From positions 2,077,501 to 2,141,500 of the forward strand of contig NZ_CP014544.1 in the NCBI RefSeq assembly GCF_001586255.1: DNA of 64,000 nt, given 5' to 3'. How positions within the stretch are numbered: position 1 is the first letter of the stretch; each line of letters begins with the position of its first letter. Of this stretch, positions 1 to 8,550 are shown piece after piece. The translations under genes were made by a program, and so were the position numbers. The stretch is from Zhongshania aliphaticivorans (GTDB lineage Bacteria > Pseudomonadota > Gammaproteobacteria > Pseudomonadales > Spongiibacteraceae). The notes beneath the pieces were generated by a model. It did not search any database, was not told where the DNA came from, and saw only the letters and a program-made list of their open reading frames with translations.

Positions 1-1
1 G

Positions 2-109
2 TCGCTTATTGCCCTATGTATCACGGCTGGCGCCTGTATTTTATTATTTTTCTTTCCCAACCCGCTTTTCGAGTTGGTATCCCAGATTTTCACCGAGGGA
101 TCGCAATGA
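2..109 (+). CDS. C-terminal end of an antiporter/NADH-dehydrogenase-like membrane subunit (partial)
   Basis: The last 35 codons of a gene that begins before the window. They read in frame to a TGA at 107-109. The visible tail has a hydrophobic helix (LLFFFPNPLFELV) and then a short polar end, as at the C-terminus of MrpD/NuoM-like proton-conducting subunits. The stop overlaps the ATG of the next gene as ATGA, so the two are translationally coupled. The assignment as an antiporter subunit is inferred mainly from the large MrpD/NuoL-like gene two positions downstream. Confidence 0.6.
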   Translation, partial: SLIALCITAGACILLFFFPNPLFELVSQIFTEGSQ

Positions 110-390
110 GCCACTCCCAGGATTTTTTTGATCGCCCAGAGACACTGCGCTGGATACTTCGTAGCCTTTACGCTATTTGCGCCGTGCTGTTTGGATTAGA
201 TTTCGTCATTCACCGCCACTCTGTGCACCCCTGGGAGGGTCTGTATGGTTTTTATCCGGTATACGGCTTTATTGGCTGCGTCGTACTTGTGCTCGTTGCT
301 AAGTGGATGCGCAAAGGTTTGATGCGCGGTGAAGATTATTATCAGCAAGTAAACCAAAGCGCGAAGGAGGAAACTCATGTTGGGGATTGA
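106..390 (+). CDS. Small two-helix membrane protein in antiporter operon
   Basis: A 94-residue protein starting at ATG 106, chosen because it overlaps the upstream stop (ATGA) and has a GAGG ribosome site 7 bases before. Upstream in-frame codons back to 16 belong to the preceding gene in another frame. Two hydrophobic segments at about residues 12-32 and 48-68 suggest a small integral membrane protein with a basic, then acidic, cytoplasmic tail. It sits between two proton-antiporter-like subunits and overlaps the next gene by 14 bp, so it is probably an accessory subunit of that complex. I do not recognise a named family, and it does not obviously match MrpC, MrpE, MrpF or MrpG. Confidence 0.75.
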   Translation: MSHSQDFFDRPETLRWILRSLYAICAVLFGLDFVIHRHSVHPWEGLYGFYPVYGFIGCVVLVLVAKWMRKGLMRGEDYYQQVNQSAKEETHVGD

Positions 391-2071
391 GTTACCGCCG
401 TTTCTAATTTTTTACCTTGGCGCGTTAATCGCCTTAGTTGGCGGCGCGACATGGCGTGGCCCTGCCTTAATTGTGGTTGTTGTTGTCAGCGCCTTAAACC
501 TCTGGCAGCTGCCGAGCGGTTTTGGTCTTGAAACTCAATTAATGGGTATGGCGCTCAAGCCAATTCATATCGACCGTTTAAGCCTGTTGTTTGGCTATTT
601 ATTTCATATCGCGGCCTTGATCAGTGTTATTTATTCCCTGCACATTAAGGATAAAACGCAGCAGGTCGCAGCGATGCTTTACGCTGGCAGCGCATTAGGG
701 GCGGTATTTGCGGGCGATTTGCTGACTTTATTCATTTTTTGGGAAATGCTGGCGGTCACCTCGGTCTTTTTGATCTGGGCGCGTCGTACAGATACCGCTT
801 ACAGCGCCGGTATGCGTTACCTAATCATCCAGGTAATCTCGGGGCTGCTACTGCTGGTCGGTATCATTCTCTATTTCAAACAGAACGGCAGTCTGATGTT
901 TACTGAAATCGGACTCGATTCAATTGCCAGTTGGTTTATGTTCTTGGCATTTGGTATCAAATGCGCGTTCCCGTTTTTTCATAACTGGCTAACCGATGCC
1001 TACCCAGAAGCGACCCCAACCGGTACCGTATTTTTGAGCGCATTCACCACCAAGGTTGCGGTGTATGCAATGGCCAGGGGCTTCCCTGGCACCGAAATGC
1101 TGGTTTATATCGGCGCGACAATGGCGTGTTTCCCGATATTCTTTGCTGTTATTGAAAATGACCTCCGCCGAGTCCTCGCCTACAGCTTAGTCAACCAGCT
1201 GGGCTTTATGATGGTTGGCATCGGTATCGGCACGGAGTTAGGTATTAATGGCGCAGTTGCCCACGCCTTTAACGACGTTATTTTTAAAGGTTTATTGTTC
1301 ATGTCCATGGGCGCGGTGCTATACCGCACTGGGCGCATTAACGGCTCTGAACTGGGCGGTTTATACAAGTCGATGCCCAAAACAGCCATACTCTGTATTG
1401 TTGGCGCGGCGTCGATATCGGCATTCCCGTTGTTCAGCGGATTTGTCAGCAAATCCATGATCATGTCGGCAGCGCTTAAAGAGCACTTTAACATTGTGTG
1501 GCTACTGCTATTATTCGCTTCGGCTGGGGTATTCCATCACGCAGGTATCAAAATCCCCTACTTTGCGTTTTTCGCGCACGACTCTGGTATTCGCTGTAAA
1601 GAAGCACCTTGGAATATGCTACTCGCAATGAGTATCGCGGCGACCCTGTGTCTTGCGATCGGTATCTTTCCGCAACTACTTTACCAACACCTGCCGTTCC
1701 CAACGGATTACAGTGCTTATGATGTGAGCCATATTCTCACTCAGACCCAGCTTCTGTTTTTCTCTGCATTGGCGTTTGTTTGGCTGAACCTAAAAGGTAT
1801 GTATCCGCCAGAATTGCCGTCTACTAATTTAGATTTCGATTGGATGTATCGACGGCCCCTGCCGCGGCTAATCAATGCCTGTGGTCGCTTAGTAAATCGT
1901 GTGGATCTCACTATTCGCAGTCGCATTATGGGCATTGGCAATACTCTCGAGCAGCGTTTAGCCGCGCTTAATAGCGGCGAAGGGGTTTTTTCCCGCACGA
2001 TATCTATTAGTAGTATGGCGGCATGGATGGTGACCTTACTTGCTTTGCTGTTAATTATTCGCTTCTTCTAA
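377..2071 (+). CDS. Proton-conducting antiporter subunit (MrpD/NuoL family)
   Basis: A 564-residue polytopic membrane protein with the proton_antipo_M fold of MrpD, NuoL, NuoM and NuoN. Visible landmarks are the conserved transmembrane glutamate at about 123 (FWEMLAVTS) and lysines at about 195 (GIKCAFPFFHNW) and 226 (TTKVAVYAMAR), which line the proton path in this family. A strong AAGGAGG site lies just upstream of ATG 377. It overlaps the 94-residue gene and follows a second similar subunit, so the operon probably encodes a Na+/H+ or K+/H+ antiporter; a membrane arm of a hydrogenase or dehydrogenase is the alternative. Ion specificity cannot be read from sequence. Confidence 0.85.
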   Translation: MLGIELPPFLIFYLGALIALVGGATWRGPALIVVVVVSALNLWQLPSGFGLETQLMGMALKPIHIDRLSLLFGYLFHIAALISVIYSLHIKDKTQQVAAMLYAGSALGAVFAGDLLTLFIFWEMLAVTSVFLIWARRTDTAYSAGMRYLIIQVISGLLLLVGIILYFKQNGSLMFTEIGLDSIASWFMFLAFGIKCAFPFFHNWLTDAYPEATPTGTVFLSAFTTKVAVYAMARGFPGTEMLVYIGATMACFPIFFAVIENDLRRVLAYSLVNQLGFMMVGIGIGTELGINGAVAHAFNDVIFKGLLFMSMGAVLYRTGRINGSELGGLYKSMPKTAILCIVGAASISAFPLFSGFVSKSMIMSAALKEHFNIVWLLLLFASAGVFHHAGIKIPYFAFFAHDSGIRCKEAPWNMLLAMSIAATLCLAIGIFPQLLYQHLPFPTDYSAYDVSHILTQTQLLFFSALAFVWLNLKGMYPPELPSTNLDFDWMYRRPLPRLINACGRLVNRVDLTIRSRIMGIGNTLEQRLAALNSGEGVFSRTISISSMAAWMVTLLALLLIIRFF

Positions 2072-2372
2072 CGCCCAGCATGCGTAACACGATGTTTGCG
2101 GGCGATGCCCTAAGGGAATGGAAGGGATAACGCTGCGAAGTAGCAGTAAGACCTTAACTCGCACCGCACACACGCTTTAACGCAAAACTAAAGCACTCAT
2201 CTCTCGCCATGCCCAATTAACTGGTGTGGCGAGAGAATAGCTGAACGTCCGCTCTATCCAGTGCTTAACACAACTGGCGAAGCCTCTTCGTAAATAAGCA
2301 GTATCAGATGAATGCCAAAAGTAGCTCAGGGATATGGCTTTTCAAACGGCAGAATTGAGTCGCGAAGAATGA
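2072..2372. other. Intergenic region after antiporter operon, no gene seen
   Basis: About 300 bases between convergent genes with no credible open reading frame. The one structure seen is a 10-bp perfect inverted repeat listed separately (2200-2236). No tRNA or recognisable RNA element was found. Confidence 0.6.
2200..2236. repeat. 10-bp inverted repeat between convergent genes
   Basis: TCTCTCGCCA at 2200-2209 is followed after 17 bases by its exact complement TGGCGAGAGA at 2227-2236. It lies between convergent transcripts. There is no U-run on either side, so it is not a classical intrinsic terminator. It may still stop or stabilise one of the transcripts. Confidence 0.5.
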
Positions 2373-2876
2373 TTAGTGTTCATCACTCTGGTAACTAACA
2401 CTCAAATCAGCATTTTGTCCTTTACCCCCAATTTTAGCATCAGCACCTAAGCTCCTTATTTCAAAGCCTGGCGGTGCATCAGAGCTAAGGTAGCGATAGG
2501 CTTTCTTCCACGGATCATGAATCAGTGTTTCACGATTTATGTATGGGCCGTTCCACTTCTCGGCTAGGGGTTCAATCTCTGGCGGGTAGTACAGGGCCAT
2601 TAAGCCCTGTTCGCTGCTTGGGTAGCGTTTATTGTCGAGTTTGTACTGATGCAATGCCATGGAAATGCGGCGAAAATCGCTGTTCACCTGCTCTTTAAGC
2701 GCGGTGTCGATACGCTTATTTACAATAACGCTGATGAAAATAACGATACCGCTACTGATGGCGAGCACCAATGCAACTTCCCAGAGTTTAATGCCCCGCT
2801 GTCGTTTTATTGACGTCGGCGCATTCTCCAAAGAAGGCTTAGACTGCGGTTTCAATCGATATAACTTCAAATGCAA
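2373..2876 (-). CDS. GspG-like type II secretion pseudopilin, solitary
   Basis: A 167-residue pseudopilin read from a TTG start at 2876, 11 bases after the sohB stop. A prepilin peptidase site is visible: G28 then I29, with the conserved glutamate at +5 (E33), followed by a hydrophobic helix to about 50. The C-terminal half has major-pseudopilin features: the WNGPYI and HDPWKKAYRY blocks, and the LGADAK...GQNADLS calcium-binding-loop region. The leader before the cleavage site is unusually long (28 residues) and position +2 is a lysine. No other type II secretion genes are nearby. It may serve a secretion system encoded elsewhere or a type IV pilus-like machine. Confidence 0.8.
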   Translation of the reverse strand: MHLKLYRLKPQSKPSLENAPTSIKRQRGIKLWEVALVLAISSGIVIFISVIVNKRIDTALKEQVNSDFRRISMALHQYKLDNKRYPSSEQGLMALYYPPEIEPLAEKWNGPYINRETLIHDPWKKAYRYLSSDAPPGFEIRSLGADAKIGGKGQNADLSVSYQSDEH

Positions 2877-2887
2877 GATACAGGCGC

Positions 2888-3916
2888 CTAAAACCTGTTT
2901 TGGCTCAATTTAGCGAGCAAAGACGACAGTGTACGATTTATTGCGCCTTCCGCTGCAAAGCCCAAGCGCTCTGATAAGCTGCGCTTTTGACGGTAACTAA
3001 CGGCGTATATATCACTGTCCGCACGCTGGCTTAATAAATAGTCGTCACTGGTACGAATCTCGTCAACCAGCTTCACTTCAAGCGCTTTAGAGCCGTACCA
3101 CACCTCCCCTGTTGCAATATTTTCAATTTCCAATTGTGGGCGGTTTTCACTCACAAACTCTTTGAACAGGATATGGGTTTCTTCAAGCTCTTCTATGAAC
3201 TTTTTGCGACCTTCCTCAGTGTTTTCGCCCACCATCGTCAAGGTGCGCTTGTGAGCCCCTGCTGTGTGTAATTCTATATCGACGTCATGCTTTTTCAGCA
3301 GACGATTAAAGTTCGGCAGTTGTGCAACGACACCAATCGAGCCAATAACAGCAAAAGGCGCAGACATAATTCGGTTGCCAATGCAGGCCATCATATAACC
3401 GCCACTTGCGGCGACGCGGTCGATGGCGATTGTTAGTGGGATCCCATGGGCGCGAATACGCTGTAATTGCGAAGCCGCCAAGCCGTAGCTATGCACCATG
3501 CCGCCGGGGCTTTCTAGGCGCAGCAGTATCTCGTCTTCAGGTCGGGCGACAGTCAGGATGGCTGAAATCTCGTGGCGCAAAAATTCGACATCCGAAGCAC
3601 TCACATCGCCGTCGAAATCAAGGACATAAAGGCGCTTGCGGTGTTGATCGGCATTTTTCTTGGCATCGGCCTTAAGTTGCTTCTTTTTGGCCTTACGTTC
3701 TTTTTTAAAACTGTCTTCGTCAAGAATTTCAAACTTCAGTAAGTCTTCCCAATCTTCATAGCGGTGATTGAGCGTCGTCACCTCTATATGGCCGTCAGTG
3801 CCCTCTTTTTTGTTGCGCTGACTCGCCACCGCGATAGCGCTAACAATCACAACAAAAGCAACGACCACAGTGATGGATTTGGCTAGAAACAAGCCGTATT
3901 CCAGTAGAAATTCCAA
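2888..3916 (-). CDS. sohB: Inner-membrane S49 peptidase SohB
   Basis: A 342-residue S49 family serine protease anchored in the inner membrane with its active domain in the periplasm. An N-terminal helix (about 10-32) is followed by a charged lysine-rich linker (about 70-95) and the ClpP-like protease fold. The serine nucleophile is S171 in VAASGGYMMAC and the likely lysine base is K223 in AHKRTLT, the Ser-Lys dyad arrangement of SppA/SohB. Length matches E. coli SohB (about 349). The GspG-like gene follows 11 bases later, suggesting co-transcription. Confidence 0.93.
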   Translation of the reverse strand: MEFLLEYGLFLAKSITVVVAFVVIVSAIAVASQRNKKEGTDGHIEVTTLNHRYEDWEDLLKFEILDEDSFKKERKAKKKQLKADAKKNADQHRKRLYVLDFDGDVSASDVEFLRHEISAILTVARPEDEILLRLESPGGMVHSYGLAASQLQRIRAHGIPLTIAIDRVAASGGYMMACIGNRIMSAPFAVIGSIGVVAQLPNFNRLLKKHDVDIELHTAGAHKRTLTMVGENTEEGRKKFIEELEETHILFKEFVSENRPQLEIENIATGEVWYGSKALEVKLVDEIRTSDDYLLSQRADSDIYAVSYRQKRSLSERLGFAAEGAINRTLSSLLAKLSQNRF

Positions 3917-3976
3917 AAAAGTACTCCCAGAGAGGTTTTAAAAGTGCCACATATTCATACGGCGAGGTAGTTTAAG

Positions 3977-4624
3977 TCAAGCAGGCCAATTGCGTAAGGC
4001 TTTGACCGCTATTGGGTTTTCGGGGCGAATAAAGAGTCCACTGCGGCCGAGGTAGACGGCAAATTGGGCACCGTCGACCATAGGCGCGAAAACCGCATTG
4101 CCGTAATTGGCCTCCACCCACTTGTGGAAAAAATCATTGCTACGCAATAAGTCCCACACATCAAGTGGCTCAGAAAGGCTCAGTAAATACACTGTGCGAG
4201 GGGCATTGCGCTCGTTTTCTATATCGGCGTATCGACCCAGCAAGCGCTCTAAGCGGTATAGATTATCAAAACCCAGGCGTGCGGCAGGAAGCTGCCAGCG
4301 CATCACACGGCTATCAATCTGCCACTGGTCACCCATTAACAAATAGGATTGCAGTGGCTGGTCATTAAGGGTGTCGACACTCACCAAAAATTGCTTTGGG
4401 TCTTTGTTCGCGCCAACGAAGACCCGGGCGACCATGGTTTCATCGGCTAGATTGCGATAGCTCAATACGTCTTTACTGATAAGAATAACGCCGGTGGTAA
4501 AGCCAAACGTCAGTACGACAGCAAGCGCCCCGCTGAAGAAATGTCGGCGCAAACGCAGCACGGCTAGGAAACACAGCAATAATCCCGCGCCGGAAATAAG
4601 TATAAGAATATAATCCAAGGTCAT
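3977..4624 (-). CDS. Conserved membrane protein of unknown function next to fimL
   Basis: A 215-residue protein from ATG 4624. An upstream in-frame start at 4678 would overlap the fimL stop and adds a poor polar N-terminus, so it was not chosen. Two hydrophobic segments (about 4-22 and 30-50) place the rest, about 165 residues, on one side of the membrane, probably periplasmic. The soluble part has a conserved-looking block (MRWQLPAARLGFDNLYRLERL) resembling proteins annotated loosely as multidrug transporter in pseudomonads. It lacks transporter features. It starts 13 bases after fimL and is probably co-transcribed with it. Function unknown. Confidence 0.75.
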   Translation of the reverse strand: MTLDYILILISGAGLLLCFLAVLRLRRHFFSGALAVVLTFGFTTGVILISKDVLSYRNLADETMVARVFVGANKDPKQFLVSVDTLNDQPLQSYLLMGDQWQIDSRVMRWQLPAARLGFDNLYRLERLLGRYADIENERNAPRTVYLLSLSEPLDVWDLLRSNDFFHKWVEANYGNAVFAPMVDGAQFAVYLGRSGLFIRPENPIAVKALRNWPA

Positions 4625-4637
4625 AGTGCTAAGGTCA

Positions 4638-6353
4638 TCAGATAGTGACTTGCTTGGGCGCGAGCAGCAGTGCAACACTGTCTTCTGCTACTTGCAGTAT
4701 ACGCTCATCGGCAATATGTCGGCGCCCAAATTCGGTGAGAAAGTACTCAATACTGATCATCGCATCCGCCAAGGTCTCTAGAGATTGGACATCTTTGGCG
4801 GGATTAATTTGGCTCCGCTCAACAAAGCCGCGAATAAACTCCGTTGCTCCGCCAGTGACTTCGGGTAGCTTCGCGACCCCAATCATGTAAAACGCGCCCC
4901 GCACTGAATTTAGTAATTGGGGTAAATTCGAAATATGAGTACTGTCAAAATCAGACTCAATATAGGCAGAGATAGCCCGTTTCACCATGCCGATGGCCGC
5001 CTTAGACTCATCAATCACAATACTGCGGGCCTCACTAAGCTGGTTGTCGGCACTGATCGCATCACGGCGCTCAATGCTTAAATCACCGAGGTCCTCATAA
5101 TTTAACTTGCGGCGGTCAATCTGGGCCAGGCTGCCGTCAATAAACAGCAGGGTCTCCGCTAAATCTTCTAATTGGCTGCGCTCTTGAACTAAATCTCGTC
5201 CAATCAGGCTTTCTAAGGCACTTGTATGCTCGTTTAGGCTGCCGGCAAATGCGGGTAAATTCAAAACCAATAAAATGTCGGCACTTTGTTTTAACACGGC
5301 GACAAGTGGCCGAATTTCATCTTCATCACTGCGTTGATGTTGAGCCAGTAACTCTAAGACATCTTTGGCGTGGCGCAATTCTCCGCGAAGTTCGTTAATA
5401 ACAGAGGAAACCGTGTCATAGCTCAAACCTAGCATCAATTTACGCAATGAGCATATTTGCTCATCATTGATCTCGGCGGCTTCAATCTGCGCCACTTTCA
5501 TGATTTTACCGGTCATACCGTCACGATACGCGCTAATTGTCAGCAAATACCGTAACTCTTGTTCCAGCACTTCGTTTAGGGTCAAACGATTCTTAATACG
5601 GCCGCGCAGCTGCCCTTCTAAGCCGGCAAGCACCTTTTTCCGATGCGCATTAAGTTCTAGGCCATTATTAACAAACGCTTCCAGTACGGCGTCAGCAAGC
5701 AGCCAAAACCGCTGTTGGGGGCCTGGCTCTACAACATTACACAGACGCCGAACCGCTCGCGACATTATGATGAGTTGCAGCGGAATTTGCGCGTCGCGTA
5801 GCAAACCCAATAAACCAGTTTGGTAAAGGTGGCGGATACGTTTTAAGGCAATGTCTAACTCCGCGCCAGTCAATGGATTACTGCGCAAACGAATATTGGA
5901 GTCGCGGCTAAATAAGGGGCTCGCCGCCGCATCAAAATAGCTGTCCGGCAATAAAAGCTGACTGTGGGCCGCGCGCAATTCATTAGCGTGAGACAAAGCC
6001 ATAAGCGGAATGTCGGCATGCCGCGATTGCACAAACTCTAAATATCGGGGTAACACAAAGAACGCCGTACTAAGGGCGTTTAACTGGCCTTCTGGGACAG
6101 CTGTTGTGCTATTTAAGATCGCGTGACTCAGTGAGCGCATTTCATCGGCAAGTAACGCGGCACCGGGGATTTGCAAAAGGCGCAGCGTACCGCCAATTTG
6201 GCGCAGATCGACTTCGCATTGTTCTAATAAGCTTAGGTTGTGGCGTTCAGACAAAAACGTTTCAAAAACATTAGTGGCTTGCTGCAGGGTTTTACCGAGT
6301 TCTTCGGCCACAACTGCGTAAGAGCTGGTATTGATTTCCACTTTCAGTGCCAC
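4638..6353 (-). CDS. fimL: FimL-like scaffold protein (ChpA N-terminal homologue)
   Basis: A 571-residue soluble protein resembling the N-terminal Hpt-like modules of the type IV pilus kinase ChpA/PilL but lacking kinase, CheW and receiver domains. The opening residues (ALKVEINTSSYAVVAEELGK) are typical of that group. In P. aeruginosa FimL (known) works with the Pil-Chp system and FimV to raise cAMP through CyaB and support twitching. Length agrees with FimL (about 557). A histidine in the expected HxxKG phosphorylation motif is not seen, consistent with the degenerate Hpt domains of FimL. Nearness to dnaQ and rnhA also fits the Pseudomonas arrangement as I recall it. Confidence 0.82.
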   Translation of the reverse strand: MALKVEINTSSYAVVAEELGKTLQQATNVFETFLSERHNLSLLEQCEVDLRQIGGTLRLLQIPGAALLADEMRSLSHAILNSTTAVPEGQLNALSTAFFVLPRYLEFVQSRHADIPLMALSHANELRAAHSQLLLPDSYFDAAASPLFSRDSNIRLRSNPLTGAELDIALKRIRHLYQTGLLGLLRDAQIPLQLIIMSRAVRRLCNVVEPGPQQRFWLLADAVLEAFVNNGLELNAHRKKVLAGLEGQLRGRIKNRLTLNEVLEQELRYLLTISAYRDGMTGKIMKVAQIEAAEINDEQICSLRKLMLGLSYDTVSSVINELRGELRHAKDVLELLAQHQRSDEDEIRPLVAVLKQSADILLVLNLPAFAGSLNEHTSALESLIGRDLVQERSQLEDLAETLLFIDGSLAQIDRRKLNYEDLGDLSIERRDAISADNQLSEARSIVIDESKAAIGMVKRAISAYIESDFDSTHISNLPQLLNSVRGAFYMIGVAKLPEVTGGATEFIRGFVERSQINPAKDVQSLETLADAMISIEYFLTEFGRRHIADERILQVAEDSVALLLAPKQVTI

Positions 6354-6502
6354 ACAATTTCCTTATAGCCCGCCGGGCCGTCATCAAGTTTTGCTTTGAC
6401 TTAGTCATTTAACTAGCGGTTATTTATAGACTATTTAGCACTAAACGACTGAGAAGCACAGCACTATTGAGGAAATTTACCTAACACAGCATAGTAAAAG
6501 TC

Positions 6503-7234
6503 TCAGTTTTCGACGCTGACCGGGCACTGCCAGACACAGTTACCACCACTGCTTTTATCAATTTCTGCCAACTGTTTTTGGTGTAAGGCGAGTTCATCGC
6601 TGCTCGCCATAATGACGCGAGGCCGCTTTTGGATACTGGTAATTTGACGATGCTCACCGGCAACGCCGCCCTCGCCCTGTTGGGACCCATCGTCAGCCGC
6701 GAGTGATAAGGCCGTCTGCCCACCGGTCATCAGCAAGTAGACGTCTGCCAGGATCTCAGCGTCTAGCAGCGCGCCGTGTAAGTCACGCTGGGAATTGTCA
6801 ACATAATAGCGTGAACATAAGGCATCGAGACTATTGCGTTGGCCAGGATGCTTTTGTCGCGCCATGACCAAGGTGTCAACTACACCGCATATGGACGCTA
6901 TTTTGGGGGTGTTGCGTGCCAAGTATTTAAACTCAGCATCGAGGAAACCAATATCAAAGGGCGCGTTGTGAATAACGAGCTCGGCACCGCGAATAAAGTC
7001 CAAAAAATCATCGGCAATTTGGGCAAAAAGGGGCTTGTCCTTGAGCATGTCATTAGTAATACCATGCACTTCAATCGCCCCGGCTTCGACCTCGCGATCG
7101 GGATTTATATACTGGTGGTAATGACGACCAGTGAGCTTGCGGTCGACCAGCTCCACGCAGCCTATTTCAATAATACGGTGGCCCTGGCCTGGATCTAAGC
7201 CTGTTGTTTCCGTATCTAAGACAATTTGCCGCAT
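6503..7234 (-). CDS. dnaQ: DNA polymerase III epsilon subunit, 3'-5' proofreading exonuclease
   Basis: A 243-residue DEDDh exonuclease that proofreads for the replicative polymerase. Exo I is D7 and E9 (LDTETTG), Exo II includes D94 (HNAPFDIGFLD), and Exo III has H153 and D158 (LHGALLDAE). After about residue 185 the Q-linker and C-terminal polymerase-binding tail follow. Length matches E. coli DnaQ (243). It begins 2 bases after the rnhA stop, so the two are co-transcribed in this direction, unlike the divergent arrangement in E. coli. Confidence 0.97.
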   Translation of the reverse strand: MRQIVLDTETTGLDPGQGHRIIEIGCVELVDRKLTGRHYHQYINPDREVEAGAIEVHGITNDMLKDKPLFAQIADDFLDFIRGAELVIHNAPFDIGFLDAEFKYLARNTPKIASICGVVDTLVMARQKHPGQRNSLDALCSRYYVDNSQRDLHGALLDAEILADVYLLMTGGQTALSLAADDGSQQGEGGVAGEHRQITSIQKRPRVIMASSDELALHQKQLAEIDKSSGGNCVWQCPVSVEN

Positions 7235-7236
7235 AT

Positions 7237-7689
7237 TCAGGCACCCCTCATTTCATCAATACCGCGATTCGCCAAGGCGTCCGCAATGTCATTCTCGCGG
7301 TGTCCACTATGTCCCTTCACCCAACGCCAATCAACCTTGTGGATTTGCGCCGCGGCATCTAATTGCTGCCACAGATCGGCATTTTTCACGGCTTGTTTGG
7401 CGGCTGTTTTCCAGCCACGCTTTTTCCAGTTCACCATCCACTCGGTTATGCCTTGGCGCACATATTGTGAATCTGTCGTCAAAACCACCTCGCAGGGACG
7501 CTTTAAGGCGCGCAGCGCTTCAATCGCGGCCATTAACTCCATGCGATTATTGGTAGTTTGAGGCTCTCCGCCAAACAGCTTGTGCTCTTTGCCCTGATAG
7601 CGCAGTAGCGCACCCCAGCCGCCTGGCCCGGGATTGCCGCGACAGGCGCCGTCGGTAAAAATTTCAACCTGTTCTGGGGCGTCACTCAT
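7237..7689 (-). CDS. rnhA: Ribonuclease HI
   Basis: A 150-residue enzyme that cuts the RNA strand of RNA-DNA hybrids. The metal-binding residues are D13 ([11 protein letters not shown]), E51 (NRMELMAA), D73 (TTDSQYV) and D137 (ADALANRG), with the catalytic histidine at H127 (KGHSGH). Its start overlaps the end of the upstream methyltransferase gene by 8 bp, and dnaQ follows after 2 bp, so methyltransferase, rnhA and dnaQ form one minus-strand operon. Confidence 0.97.
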   Translation of the reverse strand: MSDAPEQVEIFTDGACRGNPGPGGWGALLRYQGKEHKLFGGEPQTTNNRMELMAAIEALRALKRPCEVVLTTDSQYVRQGITEWMVNWKKRGWKTAAKQAVKNADLWQQLDAAAQIHKVDWRWVKGHSGHRENDIADALANRGIDEMRGA

Positions 7690-8461
7690 AATCTGCTCGT
7701 GCTTTAATGTTTCGAGTAGCTCCGACCATCGCAGGATGACGAAGAATTTTAGCGCGGCTCATGGGTTTTTCTTGGGTCGGGGTCATGGGCGCGCGGTATT
7801 TTGTCGCGCTCAGCACAAAAACACCACCCATTGGTAACTTTTTCGATGCAGCTTTGTGCGCCATAAAGAAGTTAGGGGTATTTAAAGGTAGGCGGTGGAA
7901 AGCATATTCGACGATATTGACCTCAAAACCTAATAACGACAGCCAGTCGCTAATGCGGTGCAAACTTAAGGTGTGGTTTTGCCACATAGGGCTGCGTTTG
8001 AGGCGACCGAGGTATCCGCGCATCGCCAGTGGAGAATATGGGTTAATGCCACAAATCACCACCTTGCCGTGGGGCACGATCACCCGTTCAACTTCGCGCA
8101 GAACGCGATGAGGGTCGCCGACAAACTCCAGCAAATGGTGCAATAGCACCACATCTTGCGACTCGTTAGCGACGGGCAGCTCCTCAAAGTCACATACCAC
8201 GTCTAGCACTTGGCTCAAGCCGTAATGACCGATGCCACCCAGGCAAAATTGACGCTGATACACATTAATATCAATCGGGCAGCGGTCGGGAATTACACTC
8301 AAATTGAGAAGATTATACTTGGCGGTGCTGGTATCACTGATCGCGCCCGCAATTAAAGCGCGCTCTTCCGCCAAAACTGTGCGACCAACATTGCTTTGAA
8401 ACCAGCCCCTTAGGGCAGGTAACAATACGTCGGGAGCGTGCTGTATTCGCCATTTCGCCAT
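7682..8461 (-). CDS. Class I SAM-dependent methyltransferase with degenerate motif I
   Basis: A 259-residue protein from ATG 8461, chosen because a GGAGG site lies 7 bases upstream; an upstream GTG/ATG-type extension to 8539 would run into the gloB promoter. The Methyltransf_11-like core shows a helix-strand block ([28 protein letters not shown]) followed by [20 protein letters not shown]. The glycine-rich SAM loop (GxGxG) is not recognisable. Genes of this type sit beside rnhA in pseudomonads as I recall. The substrate is unknown. Confidence 0.8.
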   Translation of the reverse strand: MAKWRIQHAPDVLLPALRGWFQSNVGRTVLAEERALIAGAISDTSTAKYNLLNLSVIPDRCPIDINVYQRQFCLGGIGHYGLSQVLDVVCDFEELPVANESQDVVLLHHLLEFVGDPHRVLREVERVIVPHGKVVICGINPYSPLAMRGYLGRLKRSPMWQNHTLSLHRISDWLSLLGFEVNIVEYAFHRLPLNTPNFFMAHKAASKKLPMGGVFVLSATKYRAPMTPTQEKPMSRAKILRHPAMVGATRNIKARADYE

Positions 8462-8550
8462 ATTATTCCTCCACAAAACATTCCGGGGCCTACTATTGCA
8501 GGTCGTGACCAGAATGTTTAAGCTGCGCTGTCGGTCCAAAAATAATGATT
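8462..8550. promoter_or_regulatory. Divergent promoter region between methyltransferase-rnhA-dnaQ and gloB-mltD
   Basis: Ninety bases separate the divergent starts. The stretch must hold both promoters; no strong sigma-70 pair was picked by eye. A GGAGG site for the minus-strand methyltransferase lies at its left end. Confidence 0.45.

Noticed and set aside
7131-7556. Plus-strand frames opposite dnaQ and rnhA
   Set aside because: Shadows of rnhA and dnaQ, with no independent support.
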